Source of the DNA: Auanema rhodensis
Taxonomy: Eukaryota > Nematoda > Chromadorea > Rhabditida > Rhabditidae
Direction of reading: 5' to 3'
Length of the DNA: 64,000 nucleotides
Assembly (NCBI GenBank): GCA_964057225.1
Contig: CAXKVF010000075.1
Coordinates: 620,001 to 684,000, forward strand
Positions 24,464 to 39,700 of this stretch are shown here, piece by piece. Under the pieces are notes generated by a model. It was not told where the DNA came from, did no database searches, and was given only the letters and a program-made list of their open reading frames with translations. How positions within the stretch are numbered: position 1 is the first letter of the stretch; every line of letters starts with the position of its first letter. The position numbers and the translations under genes were made by a program.

Positions 24464-26399
24464 TGATGTGCACTTGGTATGTAACTCGCTTCACGTGAAA
24501 GATAAAGAGATGCGGTTTTCAAAATTAGGTTCCCCATGTCCATATTAGTCTAAAAACAAATTTTTATTGATATTGGTTCATGGTAACCATGACTTTGAAA
24601 TTTGCGTGAACTTTAATTTATGCTAATTAAATGTACACGTGATGTGCACTTGGTATGTAACTCGCTTCACGTGAAAGATAAAGAGATGCGGTTTTCAAAA
24701 TTAGATTCCCCATGTCCATATTAGTCTAAAAACAAATTTTTATTGATATTGCTTCATGGTAACCATGACTTTGAAATTTACGTGAACTTTAATTTATGCT
24801 AATTAAATGTACACGTGATGTGCACTTGGTATGTAACTCGCTTCACGTGAAAGATAAAGAGATGCGGTTTTCAAAATTAGATTCCCCATGTCCATATTAG
24901 TCTAAAAACAAATTTTTATTGATATTGCTTCATGGTAACCATGACTTTGAAATTTACGTGAACTTTAATTTATGCTAATTAAATGTACACGTGATGTGCA
25001 CTTGGTATGTAACTCGCTTCACGTGAAAGATAAAGAGATGCGGTTTTCAAAATTAGATTCCCCATGTCCATATTAGTCTAAAAACAAATTTTTATTGATA
25101 TTGGTGCATGGTAACCATGACTTTGAAATTTACGTGAACTTTAATTTATGCTAATTAAATGTACACGTGATGTGCATTTGGTATGTAACTTGCTTCACGT
25201 GAAAGATAAAGTGATGCGGTTTTCAAAATTAGATTCCCCATGTCCATATTAGTCTAAAAACAAATTTTTATTGATATTGGTTCATGGTAACCATGACTTT
25301 GAAATTTACGTGAACTTTAATTTATGCTAATTAAATGTACACGTGATGTGCACTTGGTATGTAACTCGCTTCACGTGAAAGATAAAGAGATGCGGTTTTC
25401 AAAATTTGATTCCCCATGTCCATATTAGTCTAAAAACAAATTTTTATTGATATTGGTTCATGGTAACCATGACTTTGAAATTTACGTGAACTTTAATTTA
25501 TGCTAATTAAATGTACACGTGATGTGCACTTGGTATGTAACTCGCTTCACGTGAAAGATAAAGAGATGCAGTTTTCAAAATTAGATTCCCCATGTCCATA
25601 TTAGTCTAAAAACAAATTTTTATTGATATTGGTGCATGGTAACCATGACTTTGAAATTTACGTGAACTTTAATTTATGCTAATTAAATGTACACGTGATG
25701 TGCACTTGGTATGTAACTCGCTTCACGTGAAAGATAAAGAGATGCGGTTTTCAAAATTAGATTCCCCATGTCCATATTAGTCTAAAAACAAATTTTTATT
25801 GATATTGGTGCATGGTAACCATGACTTTGAAATTTACGTGAACTTTAATTTATGCTAATTAAATGTACACGTGATGTGCACTTGGTATGTAACTCGCTTC
25901 ACGTGAAAGATAAAGAGATGCGGTTTTCAAAATTAGGTTCCCCATGTCCATATTAGTCTAAAAACAAATTTTTATTGATATTGGTGCATGGTAACCATGA
26001 CTTTGAAATTTACGTGAACTTTAATTTATGCTAATTAAATGTACACGTGATGTGCACTTGGTATGTAACTCGCTTCACGTGAAAGATGAAGAGATGCGGT
26101 TTTCAAAATTAGATTCCCCATGTCCATATTAGTCTAAAAACAAATTTTTATTGATATTGGTGCATGGTAACCATGACTTTGAAATTTACGTGAACTTTAA
26201 TTTATGCTAATTAAATGTACACGTGATGTGCACTTGGTATGTAACTCGCTTCACGTGAAAGATAAAGAGATGCGGTTTTCAAAATTAGATTCTTCATGTC
26301 CATATTAGTCTAAAAACAAATTTTTATTGATATTGGTGCATGGTAACCATGACTTTGAAATTTACGTGAACTTTAATTTATGCTAATTAAATGTACACG
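24464..26399. repeat. 11-monomer block M139-M149
   Basis: M139-M145 (a66g+g115t+a141g; g113c; g113c; plain; c10t+c24t+a45t; a64t; g51a) match M150-M156 (26400-27631) at a shift of 1936 bp, or 11 monomers. M146-M149 (plain, a66g, a41g, c70t+c71t) instead resemble M135-M136 and then diverge. The block is a related partial copy of the start of the 42-monomer unit that follows. Confidence 0.8.
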
Positions 26400-29300
26400 T
26401 GATGTGCACTTGGTATGTAACTCGCTTCACGTGAAAGATAAAGAGATGCGGTTTTCAAAATTAGGTTCCCCATGTCCATATTAGTCTAAAAACAAATTTT
26501 TATTGATATTGGTTCATGGTAACCATGACTTTGAAATTTGCGTGAACTTTAATTTATGCTAATTAAATGTACACGTGATGTGCACTTGGTATGTAACTCG
26601 CTTCACGTGAAAGATAAAGAGATGCGGTTTTCAAAATTAGATTCCCCATGTCCATATTAGTCTAAAAACAAATTTTTATTGATATTGCTTCATGGTAACC
26701 ATGACTTTGAAATTTACGTGAACTTTAATTTATGCTAATTAAATGTACACGTGATGTGCACTTGGTATGTAACTCGCTTCACGTGAAAGATAAAGAGATG
26801 CGGTTTTCAAAATTAGATTCCCCATGTCCATATTAGTCTAAAAACAAATTTTTATTGATATTGCTTCATGGTAACCATGACTTTGAAATTTACGTGAACT
26901 TTAATTTATGCTAATTAAATGTACACGTGATGTGCACTTGGTATGTAACTCGCTTCACGTGAAAGATAAAGAGATGCGGTTTTCAAAATTAGATTCCCCA
27001 TGTCCATATTAGTCTAAAAACAAATTTTTATTGATATTGGTGCATGGTAACCATGACTTTGAAATTTACGTGAACTTTAATTTATGCTAATTAAATGTAC
27101 ACGTGATGTGCATTTGGTATGTAACTTGCTTCACGTGAAAGATAAAGTGATGCGGTTTTCAAAATTAGATTCCCCATGTCCATATTAGTCTAAAAACAAA
27201 TTTTTATTGATATTGGTTCATGGTAACCATGACTTTGAAATTTACGTGAACTTTAATTTATGCTAATTAAATGTACACGTGATGTGCACTTGGTATGTAA
27301 CTCGCTTCACGTGAAAGATAAAGAGATGCGGTTTTCAAAATTTGATTCCCCATGTCCATATTAGTCTAAAAACAAATTTTTATTGATATTGGTTCATGGT
27401 AACCATGACTTTGAAATTTACGTGAACTTTAATTTATGCTAATTAAATGTACACGTGATGTGCACTTGGTATGTAACTCGCTTCACGTGAAAGATAAAGA
27501 GATGCAGTTTTCAAAATTAGATTCCCCATGTCCATATTAGTCTAAAAACAAATTTTTATTGATATTGGTGCATGGTAACCATGACTTTGAAATTTACGTG
27601 AACTTTAATTTATGCTAATTAAATGTACACGTGATGTGCACTTGGTATGTAACTCGCTTCACGTGAAAGATAAAGAGATGCGGTTTTCAAAATTAGATTC
27701 CCCATGTACATATTAGTCTAAAAACAAATTTTTATTGATATTGGTTCATGGTAACCATGACTTTGAAATTTACGTGAACTTTAATTTATGCTAATTAAAT
27801 GTACACGTGATGTGCACTTGGTATGTAACTCGCTTCACGTGAAAGATAAAGAGATGCGGTTTTCAACATTAGATTCCCCATGTCCATATTAGTCTAAAAA
27901 CAAATTTTTATTGATATTGGTGCATGGTAACCATGACTTTGAAATTTACGTGAACTTTAATTTATGCTAATTAAATGTACACGTGATGTGCACTTGGTAT
28001 GTAACTCGCTTCACGTGAAAGATAAAGAGATGCGGTTTTCAAAATTAGATTCCCCATGTCCATTTTAGTCTAAAAACAAATTTTTATTGATATTGGTGCA
28101 TGGTAACCATGACTTTGAAATTTACGTGAACTTTAATTTATGCTAATTAAATGTACACGTGATGTGCACTTGGTATGTAACTCGCTTCACGTGAAAGATA
28201 AAGAGATGCGGTTTTCAAAATTAGATTCCCCATGTCCATATTAGTCTAAAAACAAATTTTTATTGATATTGGTTCATGGTAACCATGACTTTGAAATATA
28301 CGTGAACTTTAATTTATGCTAATTAAATGTACACGTGATGTGCACTTGGTATGTAACTCGCTTCACGTGAAAGATAAAGAGATGCGGTTTTCAAAATTAG
28401 ATTCCCCATGTACATATTAGTTTAAAAACAAATTTTTATTGATATTGGTTCATGGTAACCATGACTTTGAAATTTACGTGAACTTTAATTTATGCTAATT
28501 AATTGTACACGTGATGTGCACTTGGTATGTAACTCGCTTCACGCGAAAGATAAAGAGATGCGGTTTTCAATATTAGATTCCCCATGTCCATATTAGTCTA
28601 AAAACAAATTTTTATTGATATTGGTGCATGGTAACCATGACTTTGAAATTTACGTGAACTTTAATTTATGCTAATTAAATGTACACGTGATGTGCACTTG
28701 GTATGTAACTCGCTTCACGTGAAAGATAAAGAGATGCGGTTTTTAAAATTAGATTCCCCATGTCCATATTAGTCTAAAAACAAATTTTCATTGATATTGG
28801 TGCATGGTAACCATGACTTTGAAATTTACGTGAACTTTAATTTATGCTAATTAAATGTACACGTGATGTGCACTTGGTATGTAACTCGCTTCACGTGAAA
28901 GATAAAGAGATGCGGTTTTCAAAATTAGATTCCCCATGTCCATTTTAGTCTAAAAACAAATTTTTATTGATATTGGTGCATGGTAACCATGACTTTGAAA
29001 TTTACGTGAATTTTGATTTATGCTAATTAAATGTACACGTGATGTGCACTTGGTATGTAACTCGCTTCACGTGAAAGATAAAGAGATGCGGTTTTCAAAA
29101 TAAGATTCCCCATGTCCATATTAGTCTAAAAACAAATTTTTATTGATATTGGTGCATGGTAACCATGACTTTGAAATTTACGTGAACTTTAATTTATGCT
29201 AATTAAATGTACACGTGATGTGCACTTGGTATGTAACTCGCTTCACGTGAAAGATAAAGAGATGCGGTTTTCAAAATTAGATTCCCCATGTCCATATTAG

Positions 29301-32300
29301 TCTAAAAACAAATTTTTATTGATATTGGTGCATGGTAACCATGACTTTGAAATTTACGTGAACTTTAATTTATGCTAATTAAATGTACACGTGATGTGCA
29401 CTTGGTATGTAACTCGCTTCACGTGAAAGATAAAGTGATGCGGTTTCCAAAATTAGATTCCCCATGTCCATATTAGTCTAAAAACAAATTTTTATTGATA
29501 TTGGTTCATGGTAACCATGACTTTGAAATTTACGTGAACTTTAATTTATGCTAATTAAATGTACACGTGATGTGCACTTGGTATGTAACTCGCTTCACGT
29601 GAAAGATAAAGAGATGCGGTTTTCAAAATTTGATTCCCCATGTCCATATTAGTCTAAAAACAAATTTTTATTGATATTGGTTCATGGTAACCATGACTTT
29701 GAAATTTACGTGAACTTTAATTTATGCTAATTAAATGTACACATGATGTGCACTTGGTATGTAACTCGCTTCACGTGAAAGATATAGAAATGCGGTTTTC
29801 AAAATTAGATTCCCCATGTCCATATTAGTCTAAAAACAAATTTTTATTGATATTGGTTCATGGTAACCATGACTTTGAAATTTACGTGAACTTTAATTTA
29901 TGCTAATTAATTGTACACGTGATGTGCACTTGGTATGTAACTCGCTTCACGTGAAAGATAAAGAGATGCGGTTTTCAAAATAAGATTCCCCATGTCCATA
30001 TTAGTCTAAAAACAAATTTTTATTGATATTGGTGCATGGTAACCATGACTTTGAAATTTACGTGAACTTTAATTTATGCTAATTAAATGTACACGTGATG
30101 TGCACTTGGTATGTAACTCGCTTCACGTGAAAGATAAAGAGATGCGGTTTTCAAAATTAGATTCCCCATGTTCATATTAGTCTAAAAACAAATTTTTATT
30201 GATATTGGTGCATGGTAACCATGACTTTGAAATTTACGTGAACTTTAATTTATGCTAATTAAATGTACACGTGATGTGCACTTGGTATGTAACTCGCTTC
30301 ACGTGAAAGATAAAGAGATGCGGTTTTCAAAATTAGATTCCCCATGTTCATATTAGTCTAAAAACAAATTTTCATTGATATTGGTGCATGGTAACCATGA
30401 CTTTGAAATTTACGTGAACTTTAATTTATGCTAATTAAATGTACACGTGATGTGCACTTGGTATGTAACTCGCTTCACGTGAAAGATAAAGAGATGCGGT
30501 TTTCACAATTAGATTCCCCATGTCCATATTAGTCTAAAAACAAATTTTTATTGATATTGGTGCATGGTAACCATGACTTTGAAATTTACGTGAACTTTAA
30601 TTTATGCTAATTAAATGTACACGTGATGTGCACTTGGTATGTAACTCGCTTCACGTGAAAGATAAAGAGATGCGGTTTTCAAAATTAGATTCCCCATGTC
30701 CATATTAGTCTAAAAACAAATTTTTATTGATATTGGTTAATGGTAACCATGACTTTGAAATTTACGTGAACTTTAATTTATGCTAATTAAATGTACACGT
30801 GATGTGCACTTGATATGTAACTCGCTTCACGTGAAAGATAAAGAGATGCGGTTTTCAAAATTAGATTCCCCATGTCCATATTAGTCTAAAAACAAATTTT
30901 TATTGATATTGGTGCATGGTAACCATGACTTTGAAATTTACGTGAACTTTAATTTATGCTAATTAAATGTACACGTGATGTGCACTTGGTATGTAACTCG
31001 CTTCACGTGAAAGATAAAGAGATGCGGTTTTCAAAATTAGATTCCCCATGTCCATATTAGTCTAAAAACAGATTTTTATTGATATTGGTGCATGGTAACC
31101 ATGACTTTGAATTTTACGTGAACTTTAATTTATGCTAATTAAATGTACACGTGATGTGCACTTGGTATGTAACTCGCTTCACGTGAAAGATAAAGAGATG
31201 CGGTTTTCAAAATTAGATTCCCCATGTCCATATTAGTCTAAAAACAAATTTTTATTGATATTGGTGCATGGTAACCATGACTTTGAAATTTACGTGAACT
31301 TTAATTTATGCTAATTAAATGTACACGTGATGTGCACTTGGTATGTAACTCGCTTCACGTGAAAGATAAAGAGATGCGGTTTTCAAAATTAGATTCCCCA
31401 TGTCCATATTAGTCTAAAAACAAATTTTTATTGATATTGGTTCATGGTAACCATGACTTTGAAATTTACGTGAACTTTAATTTATGCTAATTAAATGTAC
31501 ACGTGATGTGCACTTGGTATGTAACTCGCTTCACGTGAAAGATAAAGAAATGCGGTTTTCAAAATTAGATTCCCCATGTCCATATTAGTCTAAAAACAAA
31601 TTTTTATTGATATTGGTGCATGGTAACCATGACTTTGAAATTTACGTGAACTTTAATTTATGCTAATTAAATGTACACGTGATGTGCACTTGGTATGTAA
31701 CTCGCTTCACGTGAAAGATAAAGAGATGCGGTTTTCAAAATTAGATTCCCCATGTCCATATTAGTCTAAAAACAAATTTTCACTGATATTGGTGCATGGT
31801 AACCATGACTTTGAAATTTACGTGAACTTTAATTTATGCTAATTAAATGTACACGTGATGTGCACTTGGTATGTAACTCGCTTCACGTGAAAGATAAAGA
31901 GATGCGGTTTTCAAAATTAGATTCCCCATGTCCATATTAGTCTAAAAACAAATTTTTATTGATATTGGTTCATGGTAACCATGACTTTGAAATTTACGTG
32001 AACTTTAATTTATGCTAATTAATTGTACACGTGATGTGCACTTGGTATGTAACTCGCTTCACGTGAAAGATAAAGAGATGCGGTTTTCAAAATAAGATTC
32101 CCCATGTCCATATTAGTCTAAAAACAAATTTTTATTGATATTGGTGCATGGTAACCATGACTTTGAAATTTACGTGAACTTTAATTTATGCTAATTAAAT
32201 GTACACGTGATGTGCACTTGGTATGTAACTCGCTTCACGTGAAAGATAAAGAGATGCGGTTTTCAAAATTAGATTCCCCATGTCCATATTAGTCTAAAAA

Positions 32301-33791
32301 CAAATTTTTATTGATATTGGTTAATGGTAACCATGACTTTGAAATTTACGTGAACTTTAATTTATGCTAATTAAATGTACACGTGATGTGCACTTGGTAT
32401 GTAACTCGCTTCACGTGAAAGATAAAGAGATGCGGTTTTCACAATTAGATTCCCCATGTCCATATTAGTCTAAAAACAAATTTTTAATGATATTGGTGCA
32501 TGGTAACCATGACTTTGAAATTTACGTGAACTTTAATTTATGCTAATTAAATGTACACGTGATGTGCACTTGGTATGTAACTCGCTTCACGTGAAAGATA
32601 AAGAGATGCGGTTTTCAAAATTAGATTCCCCATGTCCATATTAGTCTAAAAACGAATTTTTATTTATATTGGTGCATGGTAACCACGACTTTGAAATTTA
32701 CGTGAACTTTAATTTATGCTAATTAAATGTACACGTGATGTGCACTTGGTATGTAACTCGCTTCACGTGAAAGATAAAGAGATTCGGTTTTCGAAATTAG
32801 ATTCCCCATGTCCATATTAGTCTAAAAACAAATTTTTATTGATATTGGTGCATGGTAACCATGACTTTCAAATTTACGTGAACTTTAATTTATGCTAATT
32901 AAATGTACACGTGATGTGCACTTGGTATGTAACTCGCTTCACGTGAAAGATAAAGAGATGCGGTTTTCAAAATTAGATTCCCCATGTCCATATTAGTCTA
33001 AAAACAAATTTTTATTGATATTGGTTCATGGTAACCATGACTTTGAAAATTACGTGAACTTTAATTTATGCTAATTAAATGTACACGTGATGTGCACTTG
33101 GTATGTAACTCGCTTCACGTGAAATATAAAGAGATGCGGTTTTCAAAATTAGATTCCCCATGTCCATATTAGTCTAAAATCAAATTTTTATTGATATTGG
33201 TGCATGGTAACCATGACTTTGAAATTTACGTGAACTTTAATTTATGCTAATTAAATGTACACGTGATGTGCACTTGGTATGTAACTCGCTTCACGTGAAA
33301 GATAAAGAGATGCAATTTTCAAAATTAGATTCCTCATGTCCATATTAGTCTAAAAACAAATTTTTATTGATATTGGTGCATGGTAACCATGACTTTGAAA
33401 TTTACGTGAACTTTAATTTATGCTAATTAATTGTACACGTGATGTGCACTTGGTATGTAACTCGCTTCACGTGAAAGATAAAGAGATGCGGTTTTCAAAA
33501 TTAGATTCCCCATGTCCATATTAGTCTAAAAACAAATTTTTATTGATATTGGTTCATGGTAACCATGACTTTGAAATTTACGTGAACTTTAATTTATGCT
33601 AATTAATTGTACACGTGATGTGCACTTGGTATGTAACTCGCTTCACGTGAAAGATAAAGAGATGCGGTTTTCAAAATTAGATTCCCCATGTCCATATTAG
33701 TCTAAAAACAAATTTTCATTGATATTGGTGCATGGTAACCATGACTTTGAAATTTACGTGAACTTTAATTTATGCTAATTAAATGTACACG
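26400..33791. repeat. 42-monomer HOR, first copy (M150-M191)
   Basis: This 7392-bp unit is defined by a long ordered list of variants. It includes a66g+g115t+a141g (M150), c77a (M157), a60c (M158), t139a (M160), c77a+c87t+a168t (M161), t33c+a60t (M162), a81t+c148t+a152g (M164), a42t+g46a (M169), g115t+c116a (M174), g14a (M175) and a96g+a137t (M176). It ends with t102c+t104c (M180), a95g+g106t+t127c (M185), g49t+a58g+g134c (M186), g38t+a93t (M188), g51a+g52a+c71t (M189) and t102c (M191). The next 42 monomers repeat the list. Three variants are private to this copy: a66g in M150, t102c in M163 and t138a in M187. Confidence 0.93.
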
Positions 33792-36700
33792 TGATGTGCA
33801 CTTGGTATGTAACTCGCTTCACGTGAAAGATAAAGAGATGCGGTTTTCAAAATTAGATTCCCCATGTCCATATTAGTCTAAAAACAAATTTTTATTGATA
33901 TTGGTTCATGGTAACCATGACTTTGAAATTTGCGTGAACTTTAATTTATGCTAATTAAATGTACACGTGATGTGCACTTGGTATGTAACTCGCTTCACGT
34001 GAAAGATAAAGAGATGCGGTTTTCAAAATTAGATTCCCCATGTCCATATTAGTCTAAAAACAAATTTTTATTGATATTGCTTCATGGTAACCATGACTTT
34101 GAAATTTACGTGAACTTTAATTTATGCTAATTAAATGTACACGTGATGTGCACTTGGTATGTAACTCGCTTCACGTGAAAGATAAAGAGATGCGGTTTTC
34201 AAAATTAGATTCCCCATGTCCATATTAGTCTAAAAACAAATTTTTATTGATATTGCTTCATGGTAACCATGACTTTGAAATTTACGTGAACTTTAATTTA
34301 TGCTAATTAAATGTACACGTGATGTGCACTTGGTATGTAACTCGCTTCACGTGAAAGATAAAGAGATGCGGTTTTCAAAATTAGATTCCCCATGTCCATA
34401 TTAGTCTAAAAACAAATTTTTATTGATATTGGTGCATGGTAACCATGACTTTGAAATTTACGTGAACTTTAATTTATGCTAATTAAATGTACACGTGATG
34501 TGCATTTGGTATGTAACTTGCTTCACGTGAAAGATAAAGTGATGCGGTTTTCAAAATTAGATTCCCCATGTCCATATTAGTCTAAAAACAAATTTTTATT
34601 GATATTGGTTCATGGTAACCATGACTTTGAAATTTACGTGAACTTTAATTTATGCTAATTAAATGTACACGTGATGTGCACTTGGTATGTAACTCGCTTC
34701 ACGTGAAAGATAAAGAGATGCGGTTTTCAAAATTTGATTCCCCATGTCCATATTAGTCTAAAAACAAATTTTTATTGATATTGGTTCATGGTAACCATGA
34801 CTTTGAAATTTACGTGAACTTTAATTTATGCTAATTAAATGTACACGTGATGTGCACTTGGTATGTAACTCGCTTCACGTGAAAGATAAAGAGATGCAGT
34901 TTTCAAAATTAGATTCCCCATGTCCATATTAGTCTAAAAACAAATTTTTATTGATATTGGTGCATGGTAACCATGACTTTGAAATTTACGTGAACTTTAA
35001 TTTATGCTAATTAAATGTACACGTGATGTGCACTTGGTATGTAACTCGCTTCACGTGAAAGATAAAGAGATGCGGTTTTCAAAATTAGATTCCCCATGTA
35101 CATATTAGTCTAAAAACAAATTTTTATTGATATTGGTTCATGGTAACCATGACTTTGAAATTTACGTGAACTTTAATTTATGCTAATTAAATGTACACGT
35201 GATGTGCACTTGGTATGTAACTCGCTTCACGTGAAAGATAAAGAGATGCGGTTTTCAACATTAGATTCCCCATGTCCATATTAGTCTAAAAACAAATTTT
35301 TATTGATATTGGTGCATGGTAACCATGACTTTGAAATTTACGTGAACTTTAATTTATGCTAATTAAATGTACACGTGATGTGCACTTGGTATGTAACTCG
35401 CTTCACGTGAAAGATAAAGAGATGCGGTTTTCAAAATTAGATTCCCCATGTCCATTTTAGTCTAAAAACAAATTTTTATTGATATTGGTGCATGGTAACC
35501 ATGACTTTGAAATTTACGTGAACTTTAATTTATGCTAATTAAATGTACACGTGATGTGCACTTGGTATGTAACTCGCTTCACGTGAAAGATAAAGAGATG
35601 CGGTTTTCAAAATTAGATTCCCCATGTCCATATTAGTCTAAAAACAAATTTTTATTGATATTGGTTCATGGTAACCATGACTTTGAAATATACGTGAACT
35701 TTAATTTATGCTAATTAAATGTACACGTGATGTGCACTTGGTATGTAACTCGCTTCACGTGAAAGATAAAGAGATGCGGTTTTCAAAATTAGATTCCCCA
35801 TGTACATATTAGTTTAAAAACAAATTTTTATTGATATTGGTTCATGGTAACCATGACTTTGAAATTTACGTGAACTTTAATTTATGCTAATTAATTGTAC
35901 ACGTGATGTGCACTTGGTATGTAACTCGCTTCACGCGAAAGATAAAGAGATGCGGTTTTCAATATTAGATTCCCCATGTCCATATTAGTCTAAAAACAAA
36001 TTTTTATTGATATTGGTGCATGGTAACCATGACTTTGAAATTTACGTGAACTTTAATTTATGCTAATTAAATGTACACGTGATGTGCACTTGGTATGTAA
36101 CTCGCTTCACGTGAAAGATAAAGAGATGCGGTTTTTAAAATTAGATTCCCCATGTCCATATTAGTCTAAAAACAAATTTTTATTGATATTGGTGCATGGT
36201 AACCATGACTTTGAAATTTACGTGAACTTTAATTTATGCTAATTAAATGTACACGTGATGTGCACTTGGTATGTAACTCGCTTCACGTGAAAGATAAAGA
36301 GATGCGGTTTTCAAAATTAGATTCCCCATGTCCATTTTAGTCTAAAAACAAATTTTTATTGATATTGGTGCATGGTAACCATGACTTTGAAATTTACGTG
36401 AATTTTGATTTATGCTAATTAAATGTACACGTGATGTGCACTTGGTATGTAACTCGCTTCACGTGAAAGATAAAGAGATGCGGTTTTCAAAATAAGATTC
36501 CCCATGTCCATATTAGTCTAAAAACAAATTTTTATTGATATTGGTGCATGGTAACCATGACTTTGAAATTTACGTGAACTTTAATTTATGCTAATTAAAT
36601 GTACACGTGATGTGCACTTGGTATGTAACTCGCTTCACGTGAAAGATAAAGAGATGCGGTTTTCAAAATTAGATTCCCCATGTCCATATTAGTCTAAAAA

Positions 36701-39700
36701 CAAATTTTTATTGATATTGGTGCATGGTAACCATGACTTTGAAATTTACGTGAACTTTAATTTATGCTAATTAAATGTACACGTGATGTGCACTTGGTAT
36801 GTAACTCGCTTCACGTGAAAGATAAAGTGATGCGGTTTCCAAAATTAGATTCCCCATGTCCATATTAGTCTAAAAACAAATTTTTATTGATATTGGTTCA
36901 TGGTAACCATGACTTTGAAATTTACGTGAACTTTAATTTATGCTAATTAAATGTACACGTGATGTGCACTTGGTATGTAACTCGCTTCACGTGAAAGATA
37001 AAGAGATGCGGTTTTCAAAATTTGATTCCCCATGTCCATATTAGTCTAAAAACAAATTTTTATTGATATTGGTTCATGGTAACCATGACTTTGAAATTTA
37101 CGTGAACTTTAATTTATGCTAATTAAATGTACACATGATGTGCACTTGGTATGTAACTCGCTTCACGTGAAAGATATAGAAATGCGGTTTTCAAAATTAG
37201 ATTCCCCATGTCCATATTAGTCTAAAAACAAATTTTTATTGATATTGGTTCATGGTAACCATGACTTTGAAATTTACGTGAACTTTAATTTATGCTAATT
37301 AATTGTACACGTGATGTGCACTTGGTATGTAACTCGCTTCACGTGAAAGATAAAGAGATGCGGTTTTCAAAATAAGATTCCCCATGTCCATATTAGTCTA
37401 AAAACAAATTTTTATTGATATTGGTGCATGGTAACCATGACTTTGAAATTTACGTGAACTTTAATTTATGCTAATTAAATGTACACGTGATGTGCACTTG
37501 GTATGTAACTCGCTTCACGTGAAAGATAAAGAGATGCGGTTTTCAAAATTAGATTCCCCATGTTCATATTAGTCTAAAAACAAATTTTTATTGATATTGG
37601 TGCATGGTAACCATGACTTTGAAATTTACGTGAACTTTAATTTATGCTAATTAAATGTACACGTGATGTGCACTTGGTATGTAACTCGCTTCACGTGAAA
37701 GATAAAGAGATGCGGTTTTCAAAATTAGATTCCCCATGTTCATATTAGTCTAAAAACAAATTTTCATTGATATTGGTGCATGGTAACCATGACTTTGAAA
37801 TTTACGTGAACTTTAATTTATGCTAATTAAATGTACACGTGATGTGCACTTGGTATGTAACTCGCTTCACGTGAAAGATAAAGAGATGCGGTTTTCACAA
37901 TTAGATTCCCCATGTCCATATTAGTCTAAAAACAAATTTTTATTGATATTGGTGCATGGTAACCATGACTTTGAAATTTACGTGAACTTTAATTTATGCT
38001 AATTAAATGTACACGTGATGTGCACTTGGTATGTAACTCGCTTCACGTGAAAGATAAAGAGATGCGGTTTTCAAAATTAGATTCCCCATGTCCATATTAG
38101 TCTAAAAACAAATTTTTATTGATATTGGTTAATGGTAACCATGACTTTGAAATTTACGTGAACTTTAATTTATGCTAATTAAATGTACACGTGATGTGCA
38201 CTTGATATGTAACTCGCTTCACGTGAAAGATAAAGAGATGCGGTTTTCAAAATTAGATTCCCCATGTCCATATTAGTCTAAAAACAAATTTTTATTGATA
38301 TTGGTGCATGGTAACCATGACTTTGAAATTTACGTGAACTTTAATTTATGCTAATTAAATGTACACGTGATGTGCACTTGGTATGTAACTCGCTTCACGT
38401 GAAAGATAAAGAGATGCGGTTTTCAAAATTAGATTCCCCATGTCCATATTAGTCTAAAAACAGATTTTTATTGATATTGGTGCATGGTAACCATGACTTT
38501 GAATTTTACGTGAACTTTAATTTATGCTAATTAAATGTACACGTGATGTGCACTTGGTATGTAACTCGCTTCACGTGAAAGATAAAGAGATGCGGTTTTC
38601 AAAATTAGATTCCCCATGTCCATATTAGTCTAAAAACAAATTTTTATTGATATTGGTGCATGGTAACCATGACTTTGAAATTTACGTGAACTTTAATTTA
38701 TGCTAATTAAATGTACACGTGATGTGCACTTGGTATGTAACTCGCTTCACGTGAAAGATAAAGAGATGCGGTTTTCAAAATTAGATTCCCCATGTCCATA
38801 TTAGTCTAAAAACAAATTTTTATTGATATTGGTTCATGGTAACCATGACTTTGAAATTTACGTGAACTTTAATTTATGCTAATTAAATGTACACGTGATG
38901 TGCACTTGGTATGTAACTCGCTTCACGTGAAAGATAAAGAAATGCGGTTTTCAAAATTAGATTCCCCATGTCCATATTAGTCTAAAAACAAATTTTTATT
39001 GATATTGGTGCATGGTAACCATGACTTTGAAATTTACGTGAACTTTAATTTATGCTAATTAAATGTACACGTGATGTGCACTTGGTATGTAACTCGCTTC
39101 ACGTGAAAGATAAAGAGATGCGGTTTTCAAAATTAGATTCCCCATGTCCATATTAGTCTAAAAACAAATTTTCACTGATATTGGTGCATGGTAACCATGA
39201 CTTTGAAATTTACGTGAACTTTAATTTATGCTAATTAAATGTACACGTGATGTGCACTTGGTATGTAACTCGCTTCACGTGAAAGATAAAGAGATGCGGT
39301 TTTCAAAATTAGATTCCCCATGTCCATATTAGTCTAAAAACAAATTTTTATTGATATTGGTTCATGGTAACCATGACTTTGAAATTTACGTGAACTTTAA
39401 TTTATGCTAATTAATTGTACACGTGATGTGCACTTGGTATGTAACTCGCTTCACGTGAAAGATAAAGAGATGCGGTTTTCAAAATAAGATTCCCCATGTC
39501 CATATTAGTCTAAAAACAAATTTTTATTGATATTGGTGCATGGTAACCATGACTTTGAAATTTACGTGAACTTTAATTTATGCTAATTAAATGTACACGT
39601 GATGTGCACTTGGTATGTAACTCGCTTCACGTGAAAGATAAAGAGATGCGGTTTTCAAAATTAGATTCCCCATGTCCATATTAGTCTAAAAACAAATTTT

